NCBI RefSeq assembly: GCF_005311025.1
Contig: NZ_CP031747.1
Location: 496,001-560,000 of the forward strand
Length of the DNA stretch: 64,000 nucleotides
Source: Alcaligenes faecalis
GTDB lineage: Bacteria; Pseudomonadota; Gammaproteobacteria; Burkholderiales; Burkholderiaceae_B
Direction: 5' to 3'
The notes under the pieces are model-generated. The model did not search any database and was not told the DNA's origin. It saw only the letters and a list, made by a program, of their open reading frames with translations. Shown in pieces: positions 54,786 to 64,000 of the stretch. The translations under genes were made by a program, and so were the position numbers. How positions within the stretch are numbered: position 1 is the first letter of the stretch; each line of letters opens with the position of its first letter.

Positions 54786-57128
54786 ATGTCGTTTAGCCGG
54801 AAACCTACTTTTGCGTTGCGTGTTCTGCCCGTATTGGTGGCAAGTCTGCTTGCTCCCGCCTTGGCGAATGCATTTGCACCGTTTGTCGTGCGCGATATTC
54901 AAGTCAACGGCATCCAGCGGGTCGACCCCGGCGCCGTGTTCTCGTCCCTGCCTGTCAAGGTCGGTGAGTCCTTCTCGGAAGAGCAGGCCGCAGACGCGAT
55001 TCAGCGTTTGTACGCCACGGGCTTTTTCAGCGACGTGCAAATTGACACCAGCACCAATGTGCTGATCGTCAATGTCAAAGAGCGTCCAACCATCGCGTCG
55101 GTGTCCTTTAATGGCATGCGCGAGTTCGATGCGAAGAATATTACCAACTCCCTGGCTCAGGTAGGCTTTGGAGAAGGCCGGGTTTTTGACCGTTCCATGC
55201 TGGAACGGGCCGAATTCGAGCTGAAACAACAATACTTGTCCAAGGGCAAGTACGGTGTGGAAATCACACCTATCATCACGCCTTTGCCACGTAACCGCGT
55301 CGGTGTCAGCTTTGACATTTTTGAAGGCGGTCTGGCCAAGATCAAGGAAATCCGCATCGTCGGTACGGAAGCCGTCTCGCAAGGTGACTTGCTCGATCAG
55401 ATGGAACTGACGACCTCGGGCATGATGACCTGGTACACCGGTACCGATAAATACTCCCGCGAGAAGCTGGAAGGCGATATGGAGCGCATCCGCTCCTACT
55501 ACCTGAACCGCGGCTTTCTGGAGTACTCCGCCGAGGCACCTCAGGTTTCGATTTCCCCGGACCGCAAAGATATTTTCATCACCTTGACCATCCACGAAGG
55601 CCAGCCTTACAAGCTGAGCAGTGTCAAGCTGGCGGGTGATCTGCTGGGTCTGGAGGACAAGATCCAGCCTCTGGTCCAGCAGAAAGAAGGCGAGGTCTTC
55701 TCCTCGGACAAAACCAGCGCCACTGTGAAATCGATTACCGAGTACTTGGGCGGCCTGGGTTATGCGTTTGCCAATGCCAATCCGAATCCGGTTCTGGATC
55801 GCGAAAATCACACAGCTGACTTGACCTTCTACGTCGATCCCGGTCGTCGCGTGTATGTGCGTCGTATCGAGGTAGGCGGAAACGTCCGTACTCGTGATGA
55901 AGTGGTACGCCGTGAAATGCGTCAGCAAGAAGCGGCCTGGTATGACTCGGACGCCATCAAGTTCTCGCGCGACCGTATTGACCGTCTGGGCTACTTCAAT
56001 GAAGTGGACGTGAACACCAAACCTGTGCCCGGTTCGCCTGACCAGGTCGACGTAAACGTGGACGTGAAAGAAAAGCCCACCGGCTTGGTTAACCTGGGTA
56101 TTGGTTACGGCTCCACTGACAAGTTGATGTTGTCGGCAGGTATCAGCCAGGACAACATCTTCGGTAGTGGTAATAGTCTGTCCTTGCAGGTCAATACCAG
56201 TAAGGTGAACCGTGCGGCGGTGATCAGCCACACCAATCCTTTCTGGACTGGCGACGGCATCAGCAAAACCACCTCGATTTACTACCGTCGTACCACGCCT
56301 TACCAGTCCAATGATGGTTGGGGTGATTACCAGAACACCGCCATCGGTGCCGGCTTGAACTTCGGTGTGCCAATCTCCGAGTACGACCGTGTGTTCATGG
56401 GCCTGAACTTCGAGCACAACAAGCTCTCTCGCCTCAGCCCCCAGTACACGCCGCGTGCCTACCAGGATTACGTGAATGAGTACGGTGAAAACACAAACAC
56501 CTTTATTTTCAACCTGGGTTGGTCTAAGGATACCCGTGACAGCGCAATTGCTCCCAACAAGGGCAGCTTGACCAGCCTGTCGGCGGATATGGGTACGATG
56601 GACCTGCGCTACTACATGCTGCGCGCCAGCCACCAGCATTACATTCCCTTGGGCCGTGCTTACACGCTGGCTTTGAATGGTGCCATTGACTATGGTCGCA
56701 GCATTGGTGGCAAGACCTTCCCGGTCATCAAGAACGTATACGCCGGTGGTATCGGTTCGGTACGTGGCTATGAAGGCGCATCCTTGGGTGGTCGCGATAC
56801 CTTGACGGGTGACTACCTGGGTGGTTCGCGTCGAATGATCGCCAACGCCCAGTTGTACCTGCCTTTCCCGGGCGCGTCACGTGACCGCACGTTACGTTGG
56901 TTCGTCTTTGCCGATGCCGGTAAGGTCGACAACACTAGCGGTGGTTGTGCAATGGGTCGCCCTGATCGTCCGTCGGAAGACCCATGCGGTTGGAAGTACG
57001 CTGCTGGTCTGGGCTTGTCGTGGGAATCCCCACTCGGTCCTCTGCAGTTGTCCTACGGTCGCGCCTTGCGCGCCAAGGAAGGTGACGACAAACAAGCCTT
57101 CCAGTTCCAGATTGGTACCGCTTTCTGA
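54786..57128 (+). CDS. bamA: Outer-membrane assembly factor BamA
   Basis: A 780-aa Omp85 protein, the core of the beta-barrel assembly machine. The signal peptide spans MSFSRKPTFALRVLPVLVASL to about ALANA. Five POTRA domains follow (the first from FVVRDIQVNGIQRVD), then a 16-strand barrel with the VRGY motif in GGIGSVRGYEGA and a C-terminal Phe (QFQIGTAF). AAGGA lies 9 bases before the ATG at 54786. The frame is open 90 bases upstream into rseP, without support. OmpH/Skp follows. Confidence 0.97.
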   Translation: MSFSRKPTFALRVLPVLVASLLAPALANAFAPFVVRDIQVNGIQRVDPGAVFSSLPVKVGESFSEEQAADAIQRLYATGFFSDVQIDTSTNVLIVNVKERPTIASVSFNGMREFDAKNITNSLAQVGFGEGRVFDRSMLERAEFELKQQYLSKGKYGVEITPIITPLPRNRVGVSFDIFEGGLAKIKEIRIVGTEAVSQGDLLDQMELTTSGMMTWYTGTDKYSREKLEGDMERIRSYYLNRGFLEYSAEAPQVSISPDRKDIFITLTIHEGQPYKLSSVKLAGDLLGLEDKIQPLVQQKEGEVFSSDKTSATVKSITEYLGGLGYAFANANPNPVLDRENHTADLTFYVDPGRRVYVRRIEVGGNVRTRDEVVRREMRQQEAAWYDSDAIKFSRDRIDRLGYFNEVDVNTKPVPGSPDQVDVNVDVKEKPTGLVNLGIGYGSTDKLMLSAGISQDNIFGSGNSLSLQVNTSKVNRAAVISHTNPFWTGDGISKTTSIYYRRTTPYQSNDGWGDYQNTAIGAGLNFGVPISEYDRVFMGLNFEHNKLSRLSPQYTPRAYQDYVNEYGENTNTFIFNLGWSKDTRDSAIAPNKGSLTSLSADMGTMDLRYYMLRASHQHYIPLGRAYTLALNGAIDYGRSIGGKTFPVIKNVYAGGIGSVRGYEGASLGGRDTLTGDYLGGSRRMIANAQLYLPFPGASRDRTLRWFVFADAGKVDNTSGGCAMGRPDRPSEDPCGWKYAAGLGLSWESPLGPLQLSYGRALRAKEGDDKQAFQFQIGTAF

Positions 57129-57189
57129 TGTTCGTGTTTAGTGGCACAATTGCACTATTCTGCAGCCTAATTAGCAAGGTAGATTTTTC

Positions 57190-57744
57190 ATGAAGTCAAA
57201 CATCGCATTAAAACTTACAAACATCGCCCGCAGCTTGTCGCGTGGCAATAAAGCGCTCGTTCTGGCTGCCGCGCTGGGTGTCGGCGCCATGACCGCTGCA
57301 CCTGTTGTTCAGGCACAGACCAAAATCGGTTTTGTCAGCACAGAGCGTATCTTGCGTGATTCCAAGCCCGCCAAAGCTGCCCAGACCAAAATCGAAGCAG
57401 AATTCAAGCGTCGCGACGAAGAACTGGAGCGCATGGCCAACAACCTGCGTTCGCAAGCTCAGAAGTTCGACAAGGACGCTCCTGTGCTGTCCGAGTCCGA
57501 CCGTGTGAAGCGTCAGCGTCAGCTGGCTGATCTGGATTCCGATTTGCAGCGCAAGCGTCGCGAATTCCAGGAAGACTTCAACCGTCGCCGCAACGAAGAG
57601 TTCTCGGCCATTGTTGAGCAGGCTGATGCCGCCATCAAGCGTATTGCTGACTCCCAAGGCTACGACCTGATCATTCAGGACGCCGTTACGGTTAGCCCAC
57701 GTGTGGACATCACCGAGGAAGTTCTGAAAGCACTGGGCGGTTGA
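57190..57744 (+). CDS. skp: Periplasmic chaperone OmpH/Skp
   Basis: A 184-aa trimeric holdase for outer-membrane proteins. The signal peptide is long, with cleavage predicted after VVQA. TKIGFVSTERILRDS opens the mature core and two long charged helices (about residues 65-150) form the tentacles. The N-region of the signal peptide is extended (about 20 residues before the hydrophobic core). It is placed between bamA and lpxD as in most proteobacteria. Confidence 0.94.
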   Translation: MKSNIALKLTNIARSLSRGNKALVLAAALGVGAMTAAPVVQAQTKIGFVSTERILRDSKPAKAAQTKIEAEFKRRDEELERMANNLRSQAQKFDKDAPVLSESDRVKRQRQLADLDSDLQRKRREFQEDFNRRRNEEFSAIVEQADAAIKRIADSQGYDLIIQDAVTVSPRVDITEEVLKALGG

Positions 57745-57750
57745 TGCACT

Positions 57751-58884
57751 ATGCCGGTATTGCTGAACGTTGATCAGGCTGTACAGCTGTCTGAACTCAT
57801 AGACGCCATCAACAAGACCGGACTGGATTGCAAGCTGCCAGAAGGCATTAAAGAGCCTATGCCCCGGATTCGGGGCCTAGGCTCTTTGCTTTCTGCGGGC
57901 CCGGAGGAAATCAGCTTTCTGTCCAATCCCAAGATGCAGGATCTGCTGGAGCAGACCTCTGCTGCGGTGGTGATTCTGACACCACAAGTCTATGAAGGTC
58001 TGGGCTTTGCACCGTCTTTTATCCCGGTTTTGTGCTCGCAACCTTATCTGATGTACGCGCTGCTGGCGCAACGTTTTGATCAGGTACGCATGGCGGATTT
58101 GCCCCAGGGTATTCATCCCAGTGCGGTGATTGATGCCAGCGCTGAGTTGGGCGAAGGTGTGTCGGTCGGGCCATTCTGTGTGATCGAGGCCGGTGTCAAG
58201 ATCGGACGGGGCACCCGTTTGGGCGCGCATTGCGTAATTGGCGCAGGCTCCACCTTGGGTCAGGACTGCTTGCTGCACGCACGTGTCACTCTTTACCATC
58301 AGGTGCATATTGGTGCACGCGCCATTCTGCATTCGGGTGTGGTGCTGGGCGCGGATGGTTTTGGCTTCGCACCGGATCCCGTGAAAGGGAAGGGGGCGTG
58401 GGCCAAGATCGCGCAGATCGGTCATGTACGTATTGGTGACGATGTTGAAATCGGTGCCAATACGACGGTGGACCGTGGCGCATTGGACGACACGGTGCTG
58501 GCCAACGGCGTCAAGCTGGATAACCAGATCATGATCGGTCATAACGTGCGGGTCGGTGAACATACCGCCATGGCGGCGTGTGTGGGGGTGGCCGGCTCTA
58601 CCCAGATTGGGGCACGTTGTACGATTGCTGGGGCAGCGATGCTCTCGGGACACCTGGTTCTGGGGGACGACGTACACGTCTCTGGCGGTACGGCTGTTAC
58701 CTCCAACATCAGCCAGCCCGGACGTTATACCGGGGTTTATCCCTTTGCAGGACACCAGGACTGGCAGAAAAATGCTGCCGTATTGGGACAATTGAGCGGT
58801 TTGCGCCGTCGCCTGCGTTCTTTGGAACGTCAGCAGGCGGATGGGGCAAATGAATCATCTGAACATATCAATAAACAAAAATAA
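57751..58884 (+). CDS. lpxD: UDP-3-O-acylglucosamine N-acyltransferase
   Basis: The third lipid A enzyme, 377 aa. An N-terminal uridine-binding domain (about 1-110) is followed by a left-handed beta-helix of hexapeptide repeats (HPSAVIDASAELGEGVSVGPF onward) and a C-terminal helix (LSGLRRRLRSLERQQ). Catalytic His is expected in IMIGHNVRVGEHT, and GADGFGFAPD is conserved. It is somewhat longer than the E. coli enzyme, from its N-terminal part and a polar tail. Confidence 0.96.
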   Translation: MPVLLNVDQAVQLSELIDAINKTGLDCKLPEGIKEPMPRIRGLGSLLSAGPEEISFLSNPKMQDLLEQTSAAVVILTPQVYEGLGFAPSFIPVLCSQPYLMYALLAQRFDQVRMADLPQGIHPSAVIDASAELGEGVSVGPFCVIEAGVKIGRGTRLGAHCVIGAGSTLGQDCLLHARVTLYHQVHIGARAILHSGVVLGADGFGFAPDPVKGKGAWAKIAQIGHVRIGDDVEIGANTTVDRGALDDTVLANGVKLDNQIMIGHNVRVGEHTAMAACVGVAGSTQIGARCTIAGAAMLSGHLVLGDDVHVSGGTAVTSNISQPGRYTGVYPFAGHQDWQKNAAVLGQLSGLRRRLRSLERQQADGANESSEHINKQK

Positions 58885-58896
58885 GCAGGACAGGAC

Positions 58897-59352
58897 ATGG
58901 AACTCGACATTCGACAAATTATGGATCGCCTCCCTCATCGTTACCCGATGCTGCTGGTCGATCGCGTCTTGGAACTGGTGCCCGGCAAGAGCATCGTCGC
59001 CATTAAAAACGTGTCGATGAATGAACCCTTTTTTACAGGTCACTTTCCGCATATGCCGGTGATGCCTGGGGTCTTGATCATTGAAGCCATGGCTCAGGCA
59101 GCCGCACTGTTCTCTTTTACCGATCCCGAGGATCCGTACGCCAAAGTGGACAACAAACTGGCCTATTACCTGGTCGGTGTGGATGGCGCGCGTTTCCGCA
59201 AGCCCGTGATGCCAGGCGATCAGTTGCGTCTGGAAGTGACGGCTGACCGCATCAGCCGCGCTTTGTGCAAGTACACAGGCCGCGCCCTGGTCGATGGCCA
59301 AGTGGTTGCCGAAGCCAAAATTATGTGTGCTATCCGTCAATTGGAAGAATAG
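58897..59352 (+). CDS. fabZ: 3-hydroxyacyl-ACP dehydratase FabZ
   Basis: A 151-aa hot-dog-fold dehydratase of fatty-acid synthesis. The catalytic His is in [13 protein letters not shown] and Glu in [24 protein letters not shown] is the usual N-terminus. It competes with LpxA and LpxD for 3-hydroxyacyl-ACP, and its position between lpxD and lpxA is conserved. Confidence 0.98.
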   Translation: MELDIRQIMDRLPHRYPMLLVDRVLELVPGKSIVAIKNVSMNEPFFTGHFPHMPVMPGVLIIEAMAQAAALFSFTDPEDPYAKVDNKLAYYLVGVDGARFRKPVMPGDQLRLEVTADRISRALCKYTGRALVDGQVVAEAKIMCAIRQLEE

Positions 59353-59355
59353 TTT

Positions 59356-60144
59356 ATGCGTATTCATGAAACGGCCATCATCGAAGCAGGCGCTCAGCTT
59401 GCAGATGATGTCGAGGTCGGGCCTTACAGCATTATCGGGCCCAATGTCACGATAGGGGCGGGCACCAAAGTGGGCCCTCACTGCGTGATAGATGGCGTGA
59501 CCACGATTGGTCGCAACAACCATTTCTACCGTTTCTGCTCCATCGGGGGCATGCCGCAGGACAAGAAGTACGCTGGAGAACCGACTCGCCTGGAAATCGG
59601 CGATGGCAATATGGTTCGTGAATACGTCACCATCAACACCGGCACGGTGCAGGATGTGGGCGTGACCCGTGTTGGCAATGACAACTGGATCATGGCTTAC
59701 ACCCACATTGCTCACGATTGCCAGATTGGCAATCACACCATTATTGCCAATAGCGTCCAGTTGGGCGGCCACGTACATATTGGCGATTGGGCCATTCTGG
59801 GCGGTTTGACTGCCGTGCACCAGTTCGGTCGTATCGGTGCGCACAGCATGATTGGTGGTACCAGTTCGGTGCGTCAGGATATTCCTCCTTATGTCATCGG
59901 TGCAGGCGATCCTTTCCGTCCTGTCGGTGTCAATAGTGAAGGCTTGGGCCGTCGCAACTTTTCGGCTGAAGCGATTTCGGCGGTGAAGGAAAGTTACAAG
60001 CTGCTGTATCGTCGCAAGCTGACGGTGGAGCAGGCGGTAGAGCAAATGCAAGCCTTGCAGGAAACGCAGCCTGACTGCCGTGCCGCGGTTCAGGTCATGA
60101 TCGACTTCTTGAATGACTCCAGCCGGGGTATTTGCCGACCATGA
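59356..60144 (+). CDS. lpxA: UDP-N-acetylglucosamine acyltransferase
   Basis: The first lipid A enzyme, 262 aa, with hexapeptide repeats forming a left-handed beta-helix. The catalytic His is in MAYTHIAHDCQIGNHT. The acyl-chain ruler region around GGLTAVHQFGRIG is present. The stop overlaps lpxB by four bases (ATGA), so translation is probably coupled. Confidence 0.98.
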   Translation: MRIHETAIIEAGAQLADDVEVGPYSIIGPNVTIGAGTKVGPHCVIDGVTTIGRNNHFYRFCSIGGMPQDKKYAGEPTRLEIGDGNMVREYVTINTGTVQDVGVTRVGNDNWIMAYTHIAHDCQIGNHTIIANSVQLGGHVHIGDWAILGGLTAVHQFGRIGAHSMIGGTSSVRQDIPPYVIGAGDPFRPVGVNSEGLGRRNFSAEAISAVKESYKLLYRRKLTVEQAVEQMQALQETQPDCRAAVQVMIDFLNDSSRGICRP

Positions 60145-61403
60145 GCAGCGCCTCCAGCCCATTAGCGGCACGTTCAGACGGGTCGGGGCAAACAGGGGCC
60201 AAGCGGGATCTGCGTATAGGAATGGTGGCCGGGGAGCCGTCTGGCGATTTGCTGGCGGCTCGCATCATTCAAGGGCTGCGCCAGGGCAATCCTGGCGTGC
60301 AGGTAGAGGGCATAGGTGGCCCCGAGATGGCCGCCCAGCAATTCCACCAATACTATCCCATGGACGCCCTGACGGTATTTGGTTACGTCGAGGCGCTCAA
60401 ACGTATTCCGGGTCTGGTCTCCACCTATTTGGGTATGCGCAATCAATGGTTGCGGCAACGTCCCGATGTGTTTGTGGGCATTGACGCCCCGGACTTCAAT
60501 CTGCGCCTGGAGCATCGTTTGCGTCAGGCTGGTGTGCCTACGGTGCACTTTGTGGGGCCCTCGATCTGGGCCTGGCGTTACGAGCGTATCCACAAAATCC
60601 GCGAAGCGGTTTCCCATATGCTGGTGCTGTTTCCTTTCGAGACGGAGATCTATGAAAAGGAAGGCATTCCGGTGACCTATGTGGGCCATCCCTTGGCAGC
60701 GAATATCCCTTTGCAGCCGGACAAGGCCGACGCTCGTCGTCGCCTGGGTTTGCCCGAGACGGGTCGTATTCTGGGCGTGTTGCCTGGCAGCCGCTCCTCC
60801 GAGGTCAAGATGCTGTCGCCGCGCTTCTTGCAGGCCGTACAGATTTTGCAGGACCAGGACCCGGATCTGATGATTCTGGTGCCCATGGTCAATCCCAAGC
60901 GCCGTCAGGAATTTGAAGAGGCTCTGGTTCAGCATCCTATCCGTAACTTGCACATTATTGATGCCAATACATCGGGTATTCGTCAGCCGGATTCGGAAGG
61001 AGTGGTCCGTCCACCCGCCTGGACGGTGATGGAGGCCAGTGACGCGGTGCTGGTGGCCAGCGGTACCGCCAGCCTGGAAACGGCCTTGTACAAGCGTCCT
61101 ATGGTTATTTCGTATGTGCTCAGCCCCATGATGGAGCGCATCATACGTTGGAAGTCCGGCCAGGACAGGCCGTATGTGCCTTGGGTGGGCTTGCCTAATG
61201 TGCTGGCTCGCGATTTTGTCGTGCCCGAGCTGCTGCAAGAAGATGCCGAACCTCAGAAGCTGGCGCAGGAGTGCTGGAAAGCCTTGAGCGATCAGGAGTA
61301 TGTGGCTCATATCGAGCAGGTCTTTACCGAGATGCATTTAACCTTGCGTCGGGATACCCCCGCCTTGGCGGCCGAGGTCATTTTGAATATGGCGCGTGCA
61401 TGA
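60141..61403 (+). CDS. lpxB: Lipid-A-disaccharide synthase
   Basis: A 420-aa GT19 glycosyltransferase that joins UDP-2,3-diacylglucosamine to lipid [19 protein letters not shown] is the N-terminal motif, and [25 protein letters not shown] and [21 protein letters not shown] are canonical. About 25 polar residues precede the conserved core. The ATG at 60141 fits the ATGA overlap with lpxA. The stop overlaps rnhB in the same way. Confidence 0.97.
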   Translation: MSSASSPLAARSDGSGQTGAKRDLRIGMVAGEPSGDLLAARIIQGLRQGNPGVQVEGIGGPEMAAQQFHQYYPMDALTVFGYVEALKRIPGLVSTYLGMRNQWLRQRPDVFVGIDAPDFNLRLEHRLRQAGVPTVHFVGPSIWAWRYERIHKIREAVSHMLVLFPFETEIYEKEGIPVTYVGHPLAANIPLQPDKADARRRLGLPETGRILGVLPGSRSSEVKMLSPRFLQAVQILQDQDPDLMILVPMVNPKRRQEFEEALVQHPIRNLHIIDANTSGIRQPDSEGVVRPPAWTVMEASDAVLVASGTASLETALYKRPMVISYVLSPMMERIIRWKSGQDRPYVPWVGLPNVLARDFVVPELLQEDAEPQKLAQECWKALSDQEYVAHIEQVFTEMHLTLRRDTPALAAEVILNMARA

Positions 61404-62005
61404 AGCAGCTGGATTTATTAGTCAGTGAGGTCTCGGCAGGTTTGGTGGCGGGGCTGGATGAAGCAGGGCGTGGTCCCTTGGCCGGTCCCGTTTTTGCCGC
61501 TGCCGTTATTCTGGACCCGAACAATCCCATTGAAGGCCTGAACGACTCCAAGAAGCTGACCGCCAAGCGACGTGAAGCCCTGGCTGTGTTGATCAAGGAA
61601 AGAGCCTTAGCCTGGGAAATTGCCAGTGCGAGCGTGGCAGAAATTGATGACATCAATATCTTGCACGCGGCCATGTTGGCGATGCAACGAGCCTGTAATG
61701 GCCTGAGCGTCAAACCCGAACAAGCCTTGGTGGATGGCAATCGCATTCCAGGCGGCCTGTGTTGCCCCGCAGAAGCCATCATCAAGGGTGACGCCAGCCA
61801 TGCCGCCATTGCGGCCGCATCGATTTTGGCCAAAACAGCGCGGGATGCGGTCTGCCTGGAATTGCACCGAGACTATCCCGAATACGGTTTCGACCAGCAT
61901 AAAGGCTACGGGACGGCCTTGCATTTGGATCGTTTGTCCCAGCACGGGCCTTGTCCCGAGCATCGTCGAAGTTTCGCGCCGGTACGCGCATCTTTAGTTA
62001 GGTAA
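61400..62005 (+). CDS. rnhB: Ribonuclease HII
   Basis: A 201-aa RNase H that removes ribonucleotides from DNA. The catalytic Asp-Glu pair is in [15 protein letters not shown]; Asp in LVDGNRIP and in KTARD complete the site. [13 protein letters not shown] and [11 protein letters not shown] are canonical. The start at 61400 makes the ATGA overlap with lpxB. Confidence 0.97.
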   Translation: MKQLDLLVSEVSAGLVAGLDEAGRGPLAGPVFAAAVILDPNNPIEGLNDSKKLTAKRREALAVLIKERALAWEIASASVAEIDDINILHAAMLAMQRACNGLSVKPEQALVDGNRIPGGLCCPAEAIIKGDASHAAIAAASILAKTARDAVCLELHRDYPEYGFDQHKGYGTALHLDRLSQHGPCPEHRRSFAPVRASLVR

Positions 62006-62015
62006 GTTCAAGACA

Positions 62016-62798
62016 ATGAGGCTGATTGAATCCAAAGATAATGCGCTGTTCAAACGAGTACAGCGCTTGGCTCACGATAAACGCGAGCTGGACGGGGGCG
62101 ATCAACTGATTTGGTTGGAAGGCATTCATCTGTGCCAAATGTGGCTGGAACGCCGTGGTTTGCCGGAACTGGCTGTTTTCGAGATGGACCGCCACTCCGA
62201 CGAGTTGCTGGAGCTGGCGCGTTTCTTGCCAGGCCATAGCAGCGTCACCTTCAATGCCACTTTGATGAATGCAGTCTCCCAGGTCGGCCAGGGGCAGGGC
62301 ATAGGCTTTATTGTCCGCGTGCCTCGTGGACAGACCTGGACGGCTCCCACGAAACGCGCCATCTTGCTGGATCAGGTTCAAGATCCGGGCAATGTAGGCA
62401 CGGTGCTGCGCACCGCCGTGGCGGTGGGCCTGGAAGCGGTGTATCTGACACCGGGCTGCGCCAGCGTGTGGTCGCAGAAAGTGCTGCGTAGTGCGCAGGG
62501 CGCTCATTTCTCCATTCAAATCCATGAGCAGGTCGATGGCGTAGCACTGCTTGAACAAGCGGCCTTGCCGGTGCTGGTGACCTCTCTGGGCCCGAATACC
62601 CAGGATCTGTACGAGTCCAGCCTGCCAGACCAAGGGATTTGGGTTTTTGGTAATGAGGGCCAAGGTGTCTGCCCGGCCTTGCTGGCCAAGGCGAATCAAC
62701 GCTTGTTCATTCCCCAGGCGCCCGGTGTTGAGTCCTTGAACGTGGCCATTGCCACCGCACTTTGCCTGTACGAGCAACGTCGTCAGCATAGCCGCTAG
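62016..62798 (+). CDS. SpoU/TrmH-family RNA methyltransferase
   Basis: A 260-aa SPOUT-class methyltransferase, probably a 2'-O-ribose enzyme of the RlmB/TrmH type. An N-terminal L30e-like RNA-binding domain (about 1-105; VQRLAHDKRELDGGDQLIWLEG) precedes the knot. Motif 1 is LLDQVQDPGNVGTVLRTA, motif 2 IWVFGNEGQGV, motif 3 IPQAPGVESLNVAIATALCLYEQ. The target RNA is not known from sequence. It lies 10 bases after rnhB. Confidence 0.93.
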   Translation: MRLIESKDNALFKRVQRLAHDKRELDGGDQLIWLEGIHLCQMWLERRGLPELAVFEMDRHSDELLELARFLPGHSSVTFNATLMNAVSQVGQGQGIGFIVRVPRGQTWTAPTKRAILLDQVQDPGNVGTVLRTAVAVGLEAVYLTPGCASVWSQKVLRSAQGAHFSIQIHEQVDGVALLEQAALPVLVTSLGPNTQDLYESSLPDQGIWVFGNEGQGVCPALLAKANQRLFIPQAPGVESLNVAIATALCLYEQRRQHSR

Positions 62799-62925
62799 TT
62801 CCAGTGGCTTTATTGCACAGCATCACGCAGAGTTAGCCTGTATGCGCTAATTTTGTCTTGATCTAGCACTTGTCTCTATTTGTAAAATCAAGTAAATCAT
62901 CTAGTAAGGCGCCTGCTTATCGGTA

Positions 62926-62970
62926 CGCTAACACGGAGTGCCTGGCGCAGTAGGCGCTTGTCTGTTAGCG
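62926..62970 (+). other. Leader hairpin upstream of the amidase gene
   Basis: CGCTAACA (62926-62933) pairs perfectly with TGTTAGCG (62963-62970). An inner GTGCCT / AGGCGC pairing (one G-T) can extend the structure. It lies in a 258-base gap, about 85 bases before the start codon of the amidase gene. No T tract follows. Role unknown. Confidence 0.6.
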
Positions 62971-63056
62971 GCTCGTGCAGAGTCGTCTTTCCCTCCCTTT
63001 ATCGCTGCATCGTTGTATCCGGCTGGATTCCTAATCTTTTTCAGATGAGGTCAACA

Positions 63057-64000
63057 ATGAAACTTAGCGAATACGCGACCTATGATGCCCTGGCTCTGGC
63101 TGAGCTGGTCGCCAAGAAACAAATCAGTGTTCAAGAATTAAGCCAAGTTGGCAAAAAAGCTGTCGACACCCTGAACAGTAAAATTAATGCGGTTGTAGAG
63201 AGCTGGGACGGGGAAGTTGATCCCCATGCCGACCGGGACTCCGTACTCTACGGCGTCCCGTTTTTGATTAAAGATTTGGCGATCACCATGAAGGGCAAGC
63301 GCTACGAGTTGGGCAGCAAGCTGGCGCAAGATATGGTGATGGATGCAGACAGCACCTTGATGAGCCTCTACAAGGAGGCGGGACTGGTTACGCTGGGGCG
63401 CACGACCACCTCGGAGTTCGCTATCAGTACCACGACGGAGGCGCGCTGCGTAGGCCCTACGCTGAACCCTTGGAACCCGGCTTTTAATGCTGGCGGCTCT
63501 ACAGGCGGGTCGGCCGCTGCAGTGGCGGCAGGGATGGTGCCGGTGGCGCATGCAACCGACGGCGGCGGTTCTATTCGTGTTCCTGCAGCAGTGAACGGCC
63601 TGTTTGGTTTGAAGCCCACTCGGGGGCGCGTCTCCAGCGGTCCTCAGCAAGATGAAGTGTGGAGTGGTTTGCTGGCCCACCTGGGTGTCAGCCGCAGTGT
63701 GCGAGACAGTGCGGCCTTGCTGGATGCGATTAGTCGTCCCGGTATCGGCGAGCCCTATTACACCGCGGCGCCCCCGCAGAGCTTTTTATCGGCCGTCAAG
63801 AAGAATCCGGGTTCCTTGCGTATCGGCTTGATGATGGACCCGCCCAGCGGCGATAAAACCCACTCTGCCATAGCGGCCAAGGCGATTGATATGGCCTCGG
63901 TGTTGGAGTCCTTGGGCCATCAGGTGGAGCCCCTGGTGTTTGATTCCGGCGTCAGTTGGGAGGCTTTTGTGCACGCCAATGCTCAGTTCTGGAACGTGAA
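63057..64000 (+). CDS. Amidase-signature enzyme, 3' end cut by window
   Basis: The frame is open from the ATG at 63057 to the window end, giving 314 visible residues. It is an amidase-signature hydrolase with Ser-cisSer-Lys chemistry: Lys in VPFLIKDLAI, the Gly-Ser rich GGSTGGSAAAVAAG, and the nucleophile Ser in TDGGGSIRVPA, followed by GLFGLKPTRGR. The ATDGGGSIR form is like that of 6-aminohexanoate-cyclic-dimer hydrolases (NylA group) rather than GatA. The natural substrate is unknown. No signal peptide. The ribosome site is weak (GATGAGG about 8 bases upstream). Confidence 0.9.
   Translation, partial: MKLSEYATYDALALAELVAKKQISVQELSQVGKKAVDTLNSKINAVVESWDGEVDPHADRDSVLYGVPFLIKDLAITMKGKRYELGSKLAQDMVMDADSTLMSLYKEAGLVTLGRTTTSEFAISTTTEARCVGPTLNPWNPAFNAGGSTGGSAAAVAAGMVPVAHATDGGGSIRVPAAVNGLFGLKPTRGRVSSGPQQDEVWSGLLAHLGVSRSVRDSAALLDAISRPGIGEPYYTAAPPQSFLSAVKKNPGSLRIGLMMDPPSGDKTHSAIAAKAIDMASVLESLGHQVEPLVFDSGVSWEAFVHANAQFWNV

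Noticed and set aside
54726-56639. A 637-codon minus-strand frame opposite bamA
   Set aside because: Antisense to the conserved POTRA and barrel coding region; composition is that of a shadow frame.

Overview
The window looks like chromosomal DNA of a betaproteobacterium of the family Alcaligenaceae, most likely Alcaligenes or a close relative. This is inferred from moderate GC content, codon use, the gene order map / rpsB-tsf-pyrH-frr-uppS-cdsA-dxr-rseP-bamA-ompH-lpxD-fabZ-lpxA-lpxB-rnhB, and an aceE-aceF-lpd operon whose E3 carries its own lipoyl domain. Species is not proven. No tRNA, rRNA, CRISPR array, insertion sequence, integrase or prophage was seen. Almost all DNA is coding.

Layout. 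(1) 1-8400: the 3' end of an ABC-transporter ATPase gene, then a three-gene RND multidrug efflux operon (membrane fusion lipoprotein, inner-membrane pump, outer-membrane lipoprotein), then pdxJ and a small nitroreductase. (2) 8470-18880: the main accessory block. It is a tight run of twelve co-directional genes, many with ATGA overlaps: alpha/beta hydrolase, DUF35 OB-fold protein, SCP2-type thiolase, IclR regulator, type III CoA-transferase, second alpha/beta hydrolase, two short-chain dehydrogenases, an aberrant type II dehydroquinase-like protein, and a DctP-DctQ-DctM TRAP transporter. A perfect dyad precedes the first gene and a strong terminator follows the last. It reads as an uptake and degradation pathway for an unidentified carboxylic acid. 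(3) 18900-23750: a CueR-type regulator, a stand-alone dihydrolipoyl-dehydrogenase-like flavoprotein, an ArsR-type regulator and a second EF-G gene whose likely promoter is filled by a palindrome. (4) 23816-29772, minus strand: sensor kinase, response regulator, folD, oligopeptidase A and a SCO1/SenC copper chaperone, apparently one operon. (5) 29872-36320: pyruvate dehydrogenase operon aceE-aceF-lpd, divergent from the two-component genes. (6) 36341-40662: folC, a SPOR-domain protein, cvpA and purF. (7) 40663-42130: an AT-rich gap and a beta-lactamase-fold serine hydrolase. (8) 42155-46759, minus strand: map-glnD-marC-dsbB. (9) 46760-62798: a long structured leader, then the rpsB-to-rnhB envelope and translation super-cluster and a SpoU-type RNA methyltransferase. 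(10) 62799-64000: a structured leader and a truncated amidase-signature gene.

The most promising unexplained item is the catabolic block at 8502-18807, in particular the dehydroquinase-like protein at 15367. It keeps most AroQ active-site residues, but the histidine of the substrate-carboxylate pocket is replaced by threonine and about 24 residues are inserted before the C-terminal Arg-x-x-Ser-Tyr motif. The block has no visible acyl-CoA dehydrogenase or enoyl-CoA hydratase, so this protein could supply a dehydration step. That is a hypothesis.
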